Source: Symbiodinium natans
Lineage: Eukaryota; Sar; Dinophyceae; Suessiales; Symbiodiniaceae
DNA: 32,500 bases
NCBI GenBank assembly: GCA_905221605.1
Contig: CAJNDS010001391.1
Location: 527,501 to 560,000 of the forward strand
Reading direction: 5' to 3'
In this document: piece after piece, positions 19,531 through 30,489 of the stretch
How the letters are laid out: each line of letters opens with the position of its first letter
Position numbering within the stretch: position 1 is the first letter of the stretch
Translations under genes and position numbers: made by a program
Notes under the pieces: generated by a model
Told to the model about the DNA's origin: nothing
Seen by the model: the letters and a program-made list of their open reading frames with translations, nothing else
The model's database searches: none

Positions 19531-19617
19531 AGGGAGATGCCCGAGCAGCGCATGCTGCTGGCGATGCTGCTTTGGATCGAGGCTTGGCTTCGGGGCTTCG
19601 GTGGGGAAGCCTGTTGA
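19531..19617 (+). CDS. Candidate exon, hydrophobic helix
   Basis: After CTTGTGAG the frame reads EMPEQRMLLAMLLWIEAWLR and then GFGGEAC and TGA. A GT donor at TTCG|GTGGGG (19600) would end it in phase 1. The Leu/Met/Trp-rich stretch could be a membrane segment or a buried helix. Confidence 0.3.
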   Translation, partial: REMPEQRMLLAMLLWIEAWLRGFGGEAC

Positions 19618-19672
19618 GTTCGGGATGCGGATTGTTTTGGACCCATGAAGCCTCAGAACTCAGACCTCTACT

Positions 19673-19870
19673 TTGGCCGCCTCTCATCACCTCTCGTACC
19701 AGAACATCCAGTTCCAAGACGGTGTGAGGGCATGTCGGGTACATTCCGGGGAATTCTCTTGCCACATTGACACAAGAGGCGCTGGACTTGCGGCAAACCG
19801 CCCATGGTGTCTTGAGTGGTCAAGTCCATACGAGATCCTTGGGGTAGTTCGGCTTTTGAGTCGATCCTGA
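19673..19870 (+). CDS. Candidate open frame (65 aa)
   Basis: An open plus frame containing YQNIQFQDGVRACRVHSGEF and WCLEWSSPYEILGVVRLL, ending in TGA. Amino-acid composition is protein-like, with several Trp and Cys. Splice support is lacking and the minus strand is also open. Confidence 0.25.
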   Translation: MAASHHLSYQNIQFQDGVRACRVHSGEFSCHIDTRGAGLAANRPWCLEWSSPYEILGVVRLLSRS

Positions 19871-20288
19871 GGCGATCACCATTGAGGTGCCGATCGTCCG
19901 GCCTGGAGCACAGTGCAAGATTGGCCGCTCTGCTCCGGCCGCTCCGCTCCGGCTGCTGCTCTCTGCTCTGAACCCTCATGTTCAGGGCTCTAGGGCTCTA
20001 GAAGATGCTGTATGGGGTTGAGATCTATTTATCCGACGCGCCAAAAAGAGATCAGGCCGGACTTGAACCATTATGCGATGACCATCCTTGCTAAGGAGGA
20101 CTGCGCAATTCTTGCACCAAGTCTTGGGTGATTTTGGGAAATCCCGGGTTCTGATGGAGGCTGATGTAGTGCTGACTCGAGGATTAGTCAGAAGCCTTGA
20201 GTTAAGAGGGCGAACGTTCCGGCATGGCATGCTTGCAGAGACTGCTGATGTCGTCCCTCAGCCTCTTTGCTTCTGCTTAATCCCGCAG

Positions 20289-23200
20289 GAAAATCAAACT
20301 GCCCTGCGGGAAGCAGCTGACCACGTAACCAGCTCAGCATCCACGAGCTTTGGTTCTTGCAGGCCCCACCCAGCCTGAAGCCAAAATGCTAGGACCTTAT
20401 GATCATGAAAGATGCTCAACCTCCGCTCTGCAAGCCGTCGTGGAAACGGATGGAAACGGTGATCAGAGACTCCTTGTGTTGTTGTAGGTCGTGAGCTGCC
20501 ATGCCGATTCGGGCTGAGGTCTCCCACGATGTGCTCTTGGTGAAGGCGTCGGCAGCGTTGAGCCATCAGAATTTCTTTGAACTCCTCCGAGACTAATCCT
20601 TCAGTAGGCGTGAAAGCACCACCCTTCAGCTAAACCCCAATCATGCACCAAAATCCCATAGTCGCCTCCGACAGAGAACAGCGAGAGAAGGCAGGCGCAC
20701 CCATCCCTCCGCCAGCCCTCCGCAACGAGGAGGCTCCCAAGGCGCCTGGTTGGAGACCATGTTGGAACATGTCGTCAGAGTTTTAGGGAGGAAAAAGTTA
20801 TCCTCCTCTTTTCGGTGGGTGGCCCGTGTGCAGTCACTTTGATCTTGCGAGCTTGCTTCAGGTGCAGAAGTCTTTGATTTCATCGCTGAGCGGCATGCTG
20901 GGGCACGCAGACTTCAGAATCGACGAGGAGCGGATCTTCGGTGCAATCCACTGGACTAGCCACAACAGCTCCATCAACTGCCATCTGCTGCGAAGGAAGA
21001 TTTGACTTCCATGTTCGAGGAGGTCTTCGCAGATGTCCGCTCCCCAGCTCGAGTACCTGCAGTGTAGCGAGGTTTGCAGGCTACGGGCAGGAGCTCACTG
21101 CACCCCTGATCCGCAAATTCAACATCAACTCCAAACCAACCCCTGCACTCGAACCCCAAATCTCAAACTCTCTCAAACTCCACCCTTCAAACCGCCCCCT
21201 ACGTCCATTTGCCAGCTTCCACTGACATTGCGTCTGGCATCCTTGGCCCGACACCCGGCTCCCAGAAGAGTGAATTTTGAATTTTGGGTTCGTGGCTTTG
21301 GGCTCTTTTTTGGGCTGAAAGCTTCCGAGTTGGGGGAGGGGCTTCAAAGGGCTTGAGCGGTTTCGGATCATCCTGAAGCCTGAAGTTCCTACCTTGAAAT
21401 AAAAGCCCTGGCTTGGGACAATTTAAGGCTCCAGTCTTCTCTGGTTCCTCTCCAACGAACGGAGGTTCACCTCAATGAGAAAGCCGAGTTGCTGAAGAAG
21501 CTGCACGGCCCCTACTGCCCCGACGAGAGTATGTTTTCAGTGGCATCAAGGCTTCGCGAGCCACGCTTGAACTTGACAGCACTTGGCTCGCGGCAGCAAG
21601 ATTTACACTTATGGCTTATGGCACACCTGATGTCCAATGGGTTGAGGCATTGCACCGGAGCTTCTGGAACGCCGTTCTTACTGCCACGACGACATGTAGC
21701 CGAGCGATGGCTTGCGGCCCCTGAACGATCCCTCTGCGGAAAATGGGGGACTCGCCAGGGCAAAAATCTCGGGAAAACTGGTTCCTGGCCTCCTGTGGCC
21801 TCCTTTCGCTGCGCTTCCTTGCCATCGTTCTCTGGTGGCTCCGCCTTTGGTTTTAGTCAGAGTTGCAAGCACGGAGCGAAGCTGATGATGTCGGTCCATC
21901 AAAGGGACTCCAGTCGGGAAGAGAGCTGAGAGGCAAAGTCCGTCTATTTTTACAAGGGGACTCAAGAGCCAACTCACAGGTTGAGGTTCTGTGGAAGTTT
22001 TTTGTGCGCAGCACGTGCAATGCGCTGAACTTGAGAGTGAAGAAAAAAGACACTTTTCAGCCATGAAATGCACCCTGTGGTGGTTTCTGCGAGTGTTTGT
22101 GCCCAGGTGGGCTGACAAAAGCTCTCTGCTGGAGGAGATGCGGCAAGGGGCCCAGCAGGTTGGGGAGCGGGGCGAAAGTTGAGTTTAACGGCATAAGGGG
22201 GAGGGGGAGAGAGCCGAGAGTATGCGCCACTGGAACGTCTCAAGTTTCAGTTCTGAGTGTGGATGTGGAAGGGTGCCGAAGATGTGGAACTTCGATGTAG
22301 TTCATCCTTTTCGGTCGCGACGTAGAAGGTGTTGCTTCATGCATGTTCTTCGTGCTAGCTGCTAGCTTCCGAGTCATTGTAACCGAGCTGTAGACGGTTT
22401 ACAGGGGGGTTTCAAGCGGCTATGGGGCAGTGATGGGCAGTGAATTTACTGTGTCAGCTAGACTGAACGGACCCCAATCCAAAATGCCCCCCCAAGCCTC
22501 TGCCAACTCAATCGCTCAACCCGCATCACATGTGATCTCAGGAGGCTTGCCGCCTTCGATCGTGCCAGCGAGGTGCATGTTCCTCAAACAGTTTCATGCA
22601 TTTGGTTGTTTCCAATTATTCCAATGTAATCGTCGTGTTCCTCGCTGGGACACGCCAGTTTGCTTGGAGCTGCGAAAAGTGCGAGGTGATTTGCCGCCTC
22701 ACTCTGCAGCATGCTGTCCAGCTGGCCGCGAGCCTGCTTTAAGTTAAGCATCGGCGGGGTTGTTGGAACATAGGTGTGCAAATGGTCGGCAAAGGAATGA
22801 CAGGTTTTTGCGTTGTCCTTGTGTGTCCACTCCGAGGGCCAGCAGGCCCTCAACAAAGACTTCCGAGACCTGCGGGACTGTCTGGTTGCTGGGGTCCCAG
22901 AGTCCAAGAGCAGTTCCAGGCTTGGCAGATGCCCTTTAACAACTATGAGATACTATGAGGTGGATCTGTGTCTGAAGTTTGCCAGTGCTCTCTGCGGCAC
23001 TTTGCTCGAGGCCAGATAGATGTTGGCTGCGCCAGGTATCTAGCCTTGCATGCAGCCCGACCCTGTCGGCCTCGCCTCTGCAGCGCTTGAAACCCTCAAA
23101 AAGGGGTTGCAAGTCACTCGCGTGACGCAAGTCACGTGACGCAAGTCAGATCGATCCTGACTCGAGACAGCACGTGAATCCTAGAAGCCCTTAACAGAGC

Positions 23201-23479
23201 CCCGCACTGCCCCTCAAGTAGTGGCCCACGTTGCCGGCTTCGGCAAGTCGACCGACATGGATCCGCACTTCACGCTGACGGAGGCGCCTTTGCTTTGTTG
23301 TCTAAACTCTCCACATCCGCCCACCCATCTCCACCGGTTGTCCTTTCAACCCTAAACCTGCCAAATCCCTAAAGCCAGAACCTCCTGATAGTCCTGCCAA
23401 GAAGGCCCTCACCGAGCTTTCGAACCTCAGTGCCTTTGAGAGCAGCGCCGAAAGCAAAGGTTGGTCGGGACCCCAGAAG
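20289..23479 (+). CDS. Eleven-exon phase-consistent gene model, unknown protein (partial)
   Basis: Exons: 20289-20352, 20496-20590, 20862-20940, 21000-21034, 21091-21112, 21406-21528, 21870-22014, 22107-22158, 22837-22879, 23219-23285, 23392-23479. Every join keeps the frame, giving about 270 codons. Landmarks: SHDVLLVKASAALSHQNFFE, QKSLISSLSGMLGHADFRID, MFEEVFAD, LNEKAELLKKLHGPYCPDE, RELRGKVRLFLQGDSRANSQ, WADKSSLLEEMRQGAQQ, NKDFRDLRD, AHVAGFGKSTDMDPHFTLTE, KKALTELSNLSAFESSAESK. The first acceptor follows a long pyrimidine tract (CCTCTTTGCTTCTGC). Donors are mostly GT (one is GTATGT), with GC at 21113 and 23286 and GA at 20591. Two introns are only 59 and 56 bases. The product looks helical and cytosolic; I recognise no family. 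The join 21112/21406 and the exons from 22837 on are least certain. Confidence 0.62.
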
Positions 23480-24130
23480 GTGTTGGTTGTGAATGGGTTT
23501 CGGGTGCACGGCTACATGGACGCATGTGGACGCAAGCAAGGCGCACACTTTGAACAGGCCAGAGCAGCTGTCTCGTAGCTGAGCGGCTAAGGACTCTTGA
23601 CGCCACCACGCCGCTGCAGCAGCCCGCGCACGCACCTAGCGCAGTGAGAGGGAAGGCCGAACCCGGATTGAAGTGATTTTTCGTTTTTGTTGTTTTATGT
23701 TGTTTTTCGTTTTGTGTTTTTGGTCTGTTGGTTGGTTCACCATGCGACAAATACTGTGTAAATGGCAGCATTTCTGAGTTGAATACTGTTAAAAATCCGT
23801 CATTGTCTGAGCTTTGAGAGGCGGCAAATACGGTAACTAGCAGCAAGGATGCAAGTGCTGGAAATACAGGCTGGATAGGCTGTAAATCGAAATATGCCTT
23901 GAGTATTCCGAGGCTGCCGGCGCTGCAATTCGCACCCCTTGCAGTACTACCACTTGGCTTCTTCCAGCTTTCATAGAAAAAGCCATAAAAGCCTGGACCC
24001 CCACCCCTTCCAGCGTTCGTGCTTGTAGTCATCTACCGCAGCTTCAGTAGGTGCTGCATCCTGGAACTGTCTAGGTTGAGTGTACACAAGGCAGAACGAA
24101 GGTACCCCGAAGAAGGAGCCATAAGGAGCC
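23480..24130. other. Probable intron with T-rich tract
   Basis: The frame of the preceding exon stays open to a TAG at 23576-23578, so that exon could be terminal. Beyond it lies a run of T-rich units (GTTTTT, TTGTTTT) near 23674-23725 and no convincing exon. Confidence 0.4.
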
Positions 24131-24385
24131 ATGGTGTCCTTCAGTGTCGCTCAGCCTGAACCCATTCGCCAGGAGGGCTTCGAGCAGCCGCTCGGACAAG
24201 CAGACGTTTGCCCTCGGCCGGAGCCACCGAAAACCATCCGAAACCCTCGAGCCCCAATACCTCAACCCTGGACCCCTAAGCTCTCAACCCTGAATCCAAA
24301 GCTTCACTTTGAAACCCAAGGTCCTCTGCCACGACGTGCAATGACTCAAGTCTCGCAGGCGCTCGTGACTCTTTGCTTTCTGTAA
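24131..24385 (+). CDS. Candidate exon or gene start, Pro-rich
   Basis: From an ATG at 24131 a frame reads MVSFSVAQPEPIRQEGFEQP then LGQADVCPRPEPPK. It then passes into repetitive CCTAA/CCCT-like sequence that is probably intron. A consensus-like donor, CTTTCT|GTAAGG, lies at the end (24382). The ATG could be an initiator, but no leader-acceptor site was identified. Confidence 0.3.
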   Translation: MVSFSVAQPEPIRQEGFEQPLGQADVCPRPEPPKTIRNPRAPIPQPWTPKLSTLNPKLHFETQGPLPRRAMTQVSQALVTLCFL

Positions 24386-25324
24386 GGCTTCGAGGGTTCA
24401 GAAATGGGAAAGTTGGGGAATGGGTCGAGGGCCTGAGTTGCAACGTCCGCCCACTTTGTCCCAGTCCCCGATTATTTGCACCCTGGAAAGCGGCTGCGTT
24501 CCAGAAGTTCCAGCTGCTCCATAAGTTCCAACGTTTCCATAGGTTCCTCATTTCACAATCAAGGTTGTACATGATTTATTGTTGTATAGCTTGGGATGTT
24601 CCCCCTTATCCTACCAGTCCTTTATCAGGATTGTAAAAGGGGTACTATACATGACTCTGTGGGAACCCATATTTCCGTTCAGAAAATAATGCATGATTCG
24701 CCACCGAAGAACTTAACTACCTGACCTCGAGCTTTGAAAAGCTTTGCTTGTTGCTGCTCGCAACATTGTTCTCGAAAGCTTTGTGGGGCTGAGAGTGACT
24801 TGGCTGAAATAGTAGGGGGGTACTATAATCCCTCTTATCTCAGTTTATGGTATAGAATTCAATAGAATCCACCACTAAGAAAAGGTTCAGGTTCCTCTGC
24901 CAGGCACCACCTCCTCCATGCTTTCCCTGTCCCTGGAAGACTGGGACCAGGACGATGGCGCTTGGAAGCGTCTGTTTAAAGATTAGCTCTATTGCCAACA
25001 TCATTACTATCAGTATTCTGATCAATATTCGTAGTATTATTCGTATTCAGAAAAGTATGACCAATAACACTTATTTTTGTGATTATCATTGTTACCATTA
25101 TTATTTGTAGGATTGTTATCATCTGTTTTTTGGGAAACCAAGGGGGGTTCACCAAGCTTGAAAGGAGCCGGTGGAGCCCCCGGACCCGTCGGAGCCGAAC
25201 AAGGCCCGGAGCTTTTCAGGGTTTAGTGTTTAGGGTTTAGGGTTCTGGATGCGCAGTGCTCCATGTTGTGTTGTGCCTATGCTTTCTGTGTTGTATGATG
25301 TGTGGTATCGGAGGCTCCCTTCAG
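24386..25324. other. Non-coding region with an AT-rich island and telomere-type repeats
   Basis: An imperfect repeat of AAGTTCCA-type units lies at about 24505-24548. The 11-mer GGGGTACTATA occurs twice (about 24640 and 24818). From about 24990 to 25130 the sequence is sharply AT-rich compared with the rest of the window. No gene was found. Confidence 0.5.
25218..25242 (+). repeat. Interstitial telomere-type repeat (TTTAGGG)
   Basis: AGGGTTTAG-TG-TTTAGGG-TTTAGGG: three or so units with one variant. TTTAGGG is the telomere unit of plants and of dinoflagellates studied so far. Confidence 0.8.
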
Positions 25325-25405
25325 GCTTGTGTGCTGCATGTGCCGGTTTCGCGGAGAGTCTCGATAAACTGAGAAGCCTCGCATCTTCCGCTCCGTGTTC
25401 AGTGT
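25325..25405 (+). CDS. Candidate exon with GTAAGT donor
   Basis: After CTCCCTTCAG and before GTGT|GTAAGT, 81 bases encode LCAACAGFAESLDKLRSLAS then SAPCSV, in phase 1 at both ends. Cysteines pair as CAAC and C near the end, but too few are present to call a zinc site. The surrounding frame is open for 138 codons (25249-25665), so the frame itself is not selective; the splice sites carry the argument. Confidence 0.4.
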
Positions 25406-25863
25406 GTAAGTCTGACGATGAACCCCAAGCCCCCCGCCTCCTTACACCACGCGGGAGTACTCCAAAGGCAACACTTTTGCTCCTGGCCAGGCCTTGTCAT
25501 CGGTTGACCGACGAAGGCCGGTGGGTTAGACGGTTAGGGTACGTTAGGGTGTATGTTGGTGTTGTTCGAGGACTGGAAGAGGCGTTTGAGCTTCACAGTT
25601 CTGCTTGTCTTGCCATTCGCAACCCTGGCCTCATTGGCTGGGACTGTGACGATTTCGTGCAGTAGCATCCGCGTAGAATCTCGTGCAGATTGAGCAAATG
25701 CCCCGCAATGCCTAGCCAAGGTGGCAGGCCGGAAATGCCGGAAACAGTGCGTGCCAGAATGGCAAGGCAAGCAGCGCAAGAGCGCGGGCAGAGAGGGCGA
25801 TGTTGAGAGACTCACTCGTGCTAACTGACGCGCGCGTCTGTTTTGTTCAACGTTGGGCGCAAG

Positions 25864-25950
25864 GAGAAGAAGAGCGCCCGCGATGATGCAAGGGACGGGG
25901 ATGCTCTGATGCAGTTGCTGGACCAGAGGCCTTGGCTTGCGGGTTTCTGA
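25864..25950 (+). CDS. Candidate exon, charged then helical
   Basis: After GTTGGGCGCAAG the frame reads EKKSARDDARDGDALMQLLD then QRPWLAGF and TGA. The charged start and amphipathic helix look like protein. It could be a terminal exon or end at an unseen donor near CCAGAGGCC. An upstream segment at 25690-25810 is open in three frames and was not resolved. Confidence 0.42.
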   Translation, partial: EKKSARDDARDGDALMQLLDQRPWLAGF

Positions 25951-26319
25951 CAGGGTTTCAGGCAGAGTCCAGGCCTTTCATGGCACTTCCCGCCCACCAC
26001 AACATCACAACCCGTTGCTGTTCTTGTGGTCGCTCCTCAGTGTTTCTTGAAAGCCCTGTCCAGGGGAACTTTCTGCTTCGACAAGGCCCCCTTGGAAGCT
26101 CCTGAGCTAGATTAAGATACGCGAGCCTGCCGAGAGTGGACCGAGTCCGACAACAAAAATATCCGAGTCAGAGAGCGGGACAGCACGCGAGTCAGGGAGC
26201 AGGACATCATGAGTCTGAAAAGCGGGAGGATCAGAGGAATCTTCAAAACCTGCAGCAGCCTTTTCTCCTGAAAACTCTAAAGTCATGGGCCAGTTCTACC
26301 GAACCCTAAACCCCCGAAG

Positions 26320-26439
26320 GTGTCCTCTGTTTTCGACCTCAGCTTCTTTGTTTTCGACTTAATCGAGGTGACTTGCAGGCACTTCTCCGAACTTGAGCGA
26401 CTCTCTTGGAGAGCATATCCTCCGCTCTTTGCAAGTTGA
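26320..26439 (+). CDS. Candidate coding segment
   Basis: After CCCGAAG the frame reads VSSVFDLSFFVFDLIE then VTCRHFSELERLSWRAYPPL, ending in TGA. A donor at ATCGAG|GTGACT and an acceptor at ACTTGCAG lie inside, only about 11 bases apart, so they cannot both be used. The minus strand is also open (SIKSKTKKLRSKTEDTFGG). Confidence 0.28.
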   Translation: MSSVFDLSFFVFDLIEVTCRHFSELERLSWRAYPPLFAS

Positions 26440-27204
26440 AGGCCCGGAAACATGTGATTTGGAACAAGCCATATGCAGCACAAGACTCAAGAGAGGCGTC
26501 AGTTACATGCAAAAGAAGCTAGATAGGGTCAGAAGCGCACGTCAACATCATTAGCATCATGTCAGAATTGACGGCCCCAGAACCAAGAGTTGTGATGCGC
26601 GAGTCCGAGATTAAGGAAGCTGAGGTGTCTTGGACGGAACAAACACGCTTTGCTGCCAAGACAAAAGAGTCATGGACTTGAAGTCTTACAAACCATGTCA
26701 ACCCAACATCCAACAACTGCATGTTCAAGACATATTCCTTATCAGAGGCCACCCCCCCCCCCCCCCCTACACAACAAAAATGACAAAAGAAATGGGAGGA
26801 GTTTGGATCAGTGGGGGGGGGAGGATTTCTCCGGATATTTTCGGATTTCTTTTCGGTTTCTCCGCTTTTTGCGCGCCTCGTGACCTCGGTGGATGCAAAA
26901 GTGAAAAGGCTTAGAAAGGGGACTCGAGATGCAAACTGCCTTGAAACCCTGAAAACCCCCATTGATATGTATCTGTGTATACACACAAAGCACACACACA
27001 CACACACACACGCTCTTCTTTGTTTTTGTTTATGTGTTGGTTGTGTATTAGTATATATATGCATACACCTGTGTATACATAGACATAGATTCTTTCTATC
27101 AAGCCCAGGTAAGCGCTGAACAAAGAATGCCCTCGGACAGCATCTCGACCTGGTTTTGAGGGGCGGAAGCCTTGATGTTCAACGCCTGCGCTTGACCATG
27201 TCAG
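26440..27204. other. Non-coding region with homopolymer and CA repeats
   Basis: Contains a run of 16 C (26752-26767), a G run (26813-26822), (CA)n at about 26991-27012 and a TATATATGCATACA stretch near 27053. No coding signal was seen. Confidence 0.7.
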
Positions 27205-27364
27205 TGTTCGGTTTGAAGGTTTTGTGAATCGAGCACACCTGTCTCACAAACCTCAGGTGCCCATCCCCGAAACCCAGGAGGCTGCAGTGATGGCCTGGCC
27301 CGGCCACGTGGCCGAAGCTAGAGGCTTTTGGGAAATGAGTGACTTGAAGCGATCTTGGGTTGAG
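27205..27364 (+). CDS. Candidate exon at the start of the right-hand gene
   Basis: After CATGTCAG the frame reads VRFEGFVNRAHLSHKPQVPI then AVMAWPGHVAEARGFWEMSD and LKRSWVE, up to a GC donor, GAG|GCGCTG. The frame stays open to a TGA near 27390. Composition is convincing (Trp, His, Phe spread among charged residues), but the minus strand is open here for 136 codons. The end phase matches the exon at 27534. Confidence 0.42.
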
Positions 27365-27533
27365 GCGCTGAGGACGTTGAGCAACCAGGGAGACGCGGGA
27401 TGAACTGCACTGCGCCATACTAAGCCTTCCCAGGCATGCCGACCAAGCCGACCATCCTAAAGCAAGAGATGCTTTGGATGGTGTGCTGATACAGAGGACG
27501 CTCGCCAGCCTTGCAGGCCCCTGATTTGGACAG

Positions 27534-30425
27534 CTTCCGTCATGGTTGAACGACGCGCTGCTTGAGCCCACGCCAGGCAGCGTCTCCATGCCGCAACTTC
27601 CGACTTCCAGCCGTCAGGGCACGCCGCGCAGCTTTTCCGTGGATTCGCGTGCGGCCACACCAGGCTCAGCTGCAGGCTGGGTTGTGCTTTGGGGCATGGC
27701 CAGGGCAAAAGTGTTTGGCTAAACTCCCAACATTTCCCAACCAGGTGCAGCGAGGGACAGACCACTGCAGCGTTCAAGAACGTGACTTGGCAGCCGTGCA
27801 AGACGCATCCATTTTGCTCCAGACGCCCTGAACTGTCAATGTATTCCGCCTCCGTGCAGTTGCTTCCGAGGTTTGCGAGCGTCGGCCGTTCCATTTTCCA
27901 CGGCTCCGCGCCCCGAAGTGGCCCGAAGGGCCTCTGCATCCAGGGCAAGGGCTGGGAAAAAAAGGGTACGGAGCCACACAGAGCTTGCTGTCCGTGAAGG
28001 CGAAGGCACATACTGCACATACCAAAGATGTGGTCTAGATCCGGGTGGCATCAAGCAACAAGGGTCATCCTAAGTTGTCGTGTGATGTCGTGAGACATCA
28101 TCTTGGCCCAGGATTCATTGAACCGCATGGGCACGGCCGGTGCCTTAGACTCCGCGGCTACTCTGTGAAAGTTCACACTGCTGTTTGATCTGATGTTGAC
28201 GGGGTCCATGGTCCTTGAACTGAATCCCCGGCCCAACGTGCAAAGCTGATTCCGGTACACCGCTTGAGGAGTGGCGGATTGCCCCGAATGAGGACTGCAT
28301 GCAAAAGGGGTGACGGTGTGTGTTGCTTCTGGCTTCGCAGGTGGAGCGGCTCCGAGTGTATGGGCTTATGTGGGGATCGTGCGCAGGAGCACTTGATGCA
28401 GATCCATACTCTGACCTTGGAGCGGCAGTTGCAGGCAGGCAGTTGCGTGCAGTTGCAGGTACTTCAGATCCAACTTCCGACACACCTCGCACCGCGACAT
28501 ACCTCGACATCAAAACAACTGTTGATGGAGTGCAGCAAGACAATCCCCGCATATTACGCGTCATACTCGTACGGGGTAAATCAACAAGAAAGTAACCAAC
28601 AAAGAAACATCCAGCCTACTGATTGCCCAGATCATGCTCAGCATTGAGCGCGACATCGAGCTCCAATGGTATGGACTGTCGCTCAAGGCTGCGATTCCCG
28701 TGATTTCGCGGGCACGCGCGAAGGGTTGAGATTGGCAATTCGGCTGCTGTTTGATTCTTGGAGGCAGGCCTTGGCATTTACCATGGCTCCTGCATCATGC
28801 ATCCGTACTCTCGCACACACACACACACACACCACGTTGATGCTGACACTCGAAACACGAAACCGATTCTTGTGCGTTTGCACTTGGTCTTGGTGTTTTT
28901 GCGATGACTTGATCTCCTTGGAGCCACATGCACAAGACGAATCGAAAGCCGCTTTAGCTCACACCATGCACTGTGTACGCCTTGGGATGCAAAGCTGATT
29001 ACCTTGAGTGCCGTTGGGCCGATATATGGGCCACTATGGGGATCCACTGCGAGGTGAAGTCGCCAGATGAGCGGAGCTGCCATCCCAGATTCCTTCAGGG
29101 AACGTCAGGGTTCATGAACGCCTTGATTTTTCAGGATTCCGGCGTACTGGGTCGGCATGGAAGGTACTAGAAGTTCAGGAATGAGCACGTCGTGCATCCG
29201 GTGCGCTGTTGCCTAGACCCAACCTAGACCTTTTCGACTGGAACTCGTCAACCGCAAGCTGTGGCCGGATCTTGCAGGTTTGTGGCATCTCTAAAGCTGA
29301 AGCCTTGTTCTTTTTTTCAATCCCTAACGGCTTGAGTGAGGTGACACGATTCCGCACGAAAACACGAAACTCGTCCCCTTTAACTTACTTGTGTTTTTGG
29401 GTGATGTGACATTTGCAGCCGTGCATTTTGCAAGCGAAGTTTCGATGACGAATTCCACACATGAAGTCAGAAGGCAGAATGCCAGCTGCGCATAGCGAGG
29501 CCGCCAGCTGCGAACCTACCTAAACTTCGAGGAACGCCTGAGGCGGCGGGCAGAGTTCCTGCTTCGGGGTGTCCAGCATTAAACCCCCCGCCGCCTCCCC
29601 CCCCCCTCCGCCCCCCTATGCAGGCCCTAGGGATGGAGAGGATTGGAGGATTGGCATGGAGAGGATTGGAGCTGTGGTTCTTGGGGCGTTGGGGCTCGGC
29701 ATGCTGAAGCCTTGACGCGCTGGGATCACAGGCGCAGCCTCTGCTGCCCAAACCCTTGTATGTATACAAATATAGCAAGCAATGAATGCACAAATAAGAA
29801 TATGTATAGAATCGAACACCTCCAAAAACCTAGATGGTTGAAAGGCCCAGATGAGGAACCGGATTTTCTCTCCTCCATGCTGGTGCAGGCCATACCTTTT
29901 AGAGGCCGACCTTGTGGGAGGCCTGTCCTGGCTGAGACAAAGTGCCAAAGTGCTACAGATTGCTACGGTGTGGGACGTGATACCACGCTGTGGGCTTATA
30001 GGGATGTAAGGAACCTTCGGAACCCCAAAAAGCAATAATTTTACCGACATGGGTGTTGACGATGGTGTACGTCTCTCTCGAAAGAGTCGCTGAGACACGA
30101 CCTCAGCTTCTACCCCTTGCATTCCCTTGCTACCCCTTGCCCTTTAAGCCACCTTCGAAGGCAAGCAGCTGCGGGACTTGCAGACAGAGAGTGGGATGAG
30201 GCTCCCTATCCCGAGCTTTGTTCTGTATTCGAGGGGACCTGGGGATGTAAGGGATTGCAGAGTCCAAGGGTTCAACGTTAAACCCTGTGCGCGCGTGCGT
30301 GTATATGTGTGTGTCTGAACCGAACTCACCGATGCTGAGCCTACATGCAGTGTGGAGATCAAAGACCTCGCTGGTGTCCGTCAGGGCCCGGTGCTCAGAT
30401 GCACAAGTCTTATGAAGTCTTTTTG
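27534..30425 (+). CDS. Series of exon candidates feeding the right-hand gene
   Basis: Phase-0 candidates: 27534 to about 27668 (LPSWLNDALLEPTPGSVSMP then a Ser/Thr-rich stretch with RSFSVDSRAATPGS), 27745-27804 (VQRGTDHCSVQERDLAAVQD), 28387-28458 (EHLMQIHTLTLERQLQAG then SCVQLQ), 28631-28699 (IMLSIERDIELQWYGLSLKA then AIP), 29009-29053 (CRWADIWATMGIHCE), 29889-30005 (AIPFRGRPCGRPVLAETKCQ then RDTTLWAYRD, between a strong pyrimidine tract and GTAAGG), 30184-30246 (TESGMRLPIPSFVLYSRGPG plus D, donor GTAAGG), 30399-30425 (MHKSYEVFL). Joins are in phase where assigned. One or more exons between 29053 and 29889 are probably missing; 29217-29277 (PFRLELVNRKLWPDLA) is one option. No domain is recognised. 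Confidence 0.47.
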
Positions 30426-30489
30426 GTGTAGGATTCACTGTAGGTTGCGGCCTTCCCCCCCCCGCCCCACCGCGTCCCTGTGTTCTGAG

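Noticed and set aside
27836-28073. Three overlapping plus-strand frames, each protein-like.
   Set aside because: All three are open and none has a phase-matched splice pair, so none can be chosen. It is a reminder that open frames alone mean little here.
30161-30246. KQLRDLQTESGMRLPIP looked like the second half of a KH domain.
   Set aside because: No first half with a GxxG loop was found in the right phase, and the phase-0 acceptor at 30183 removes the KQLRDLQ part.
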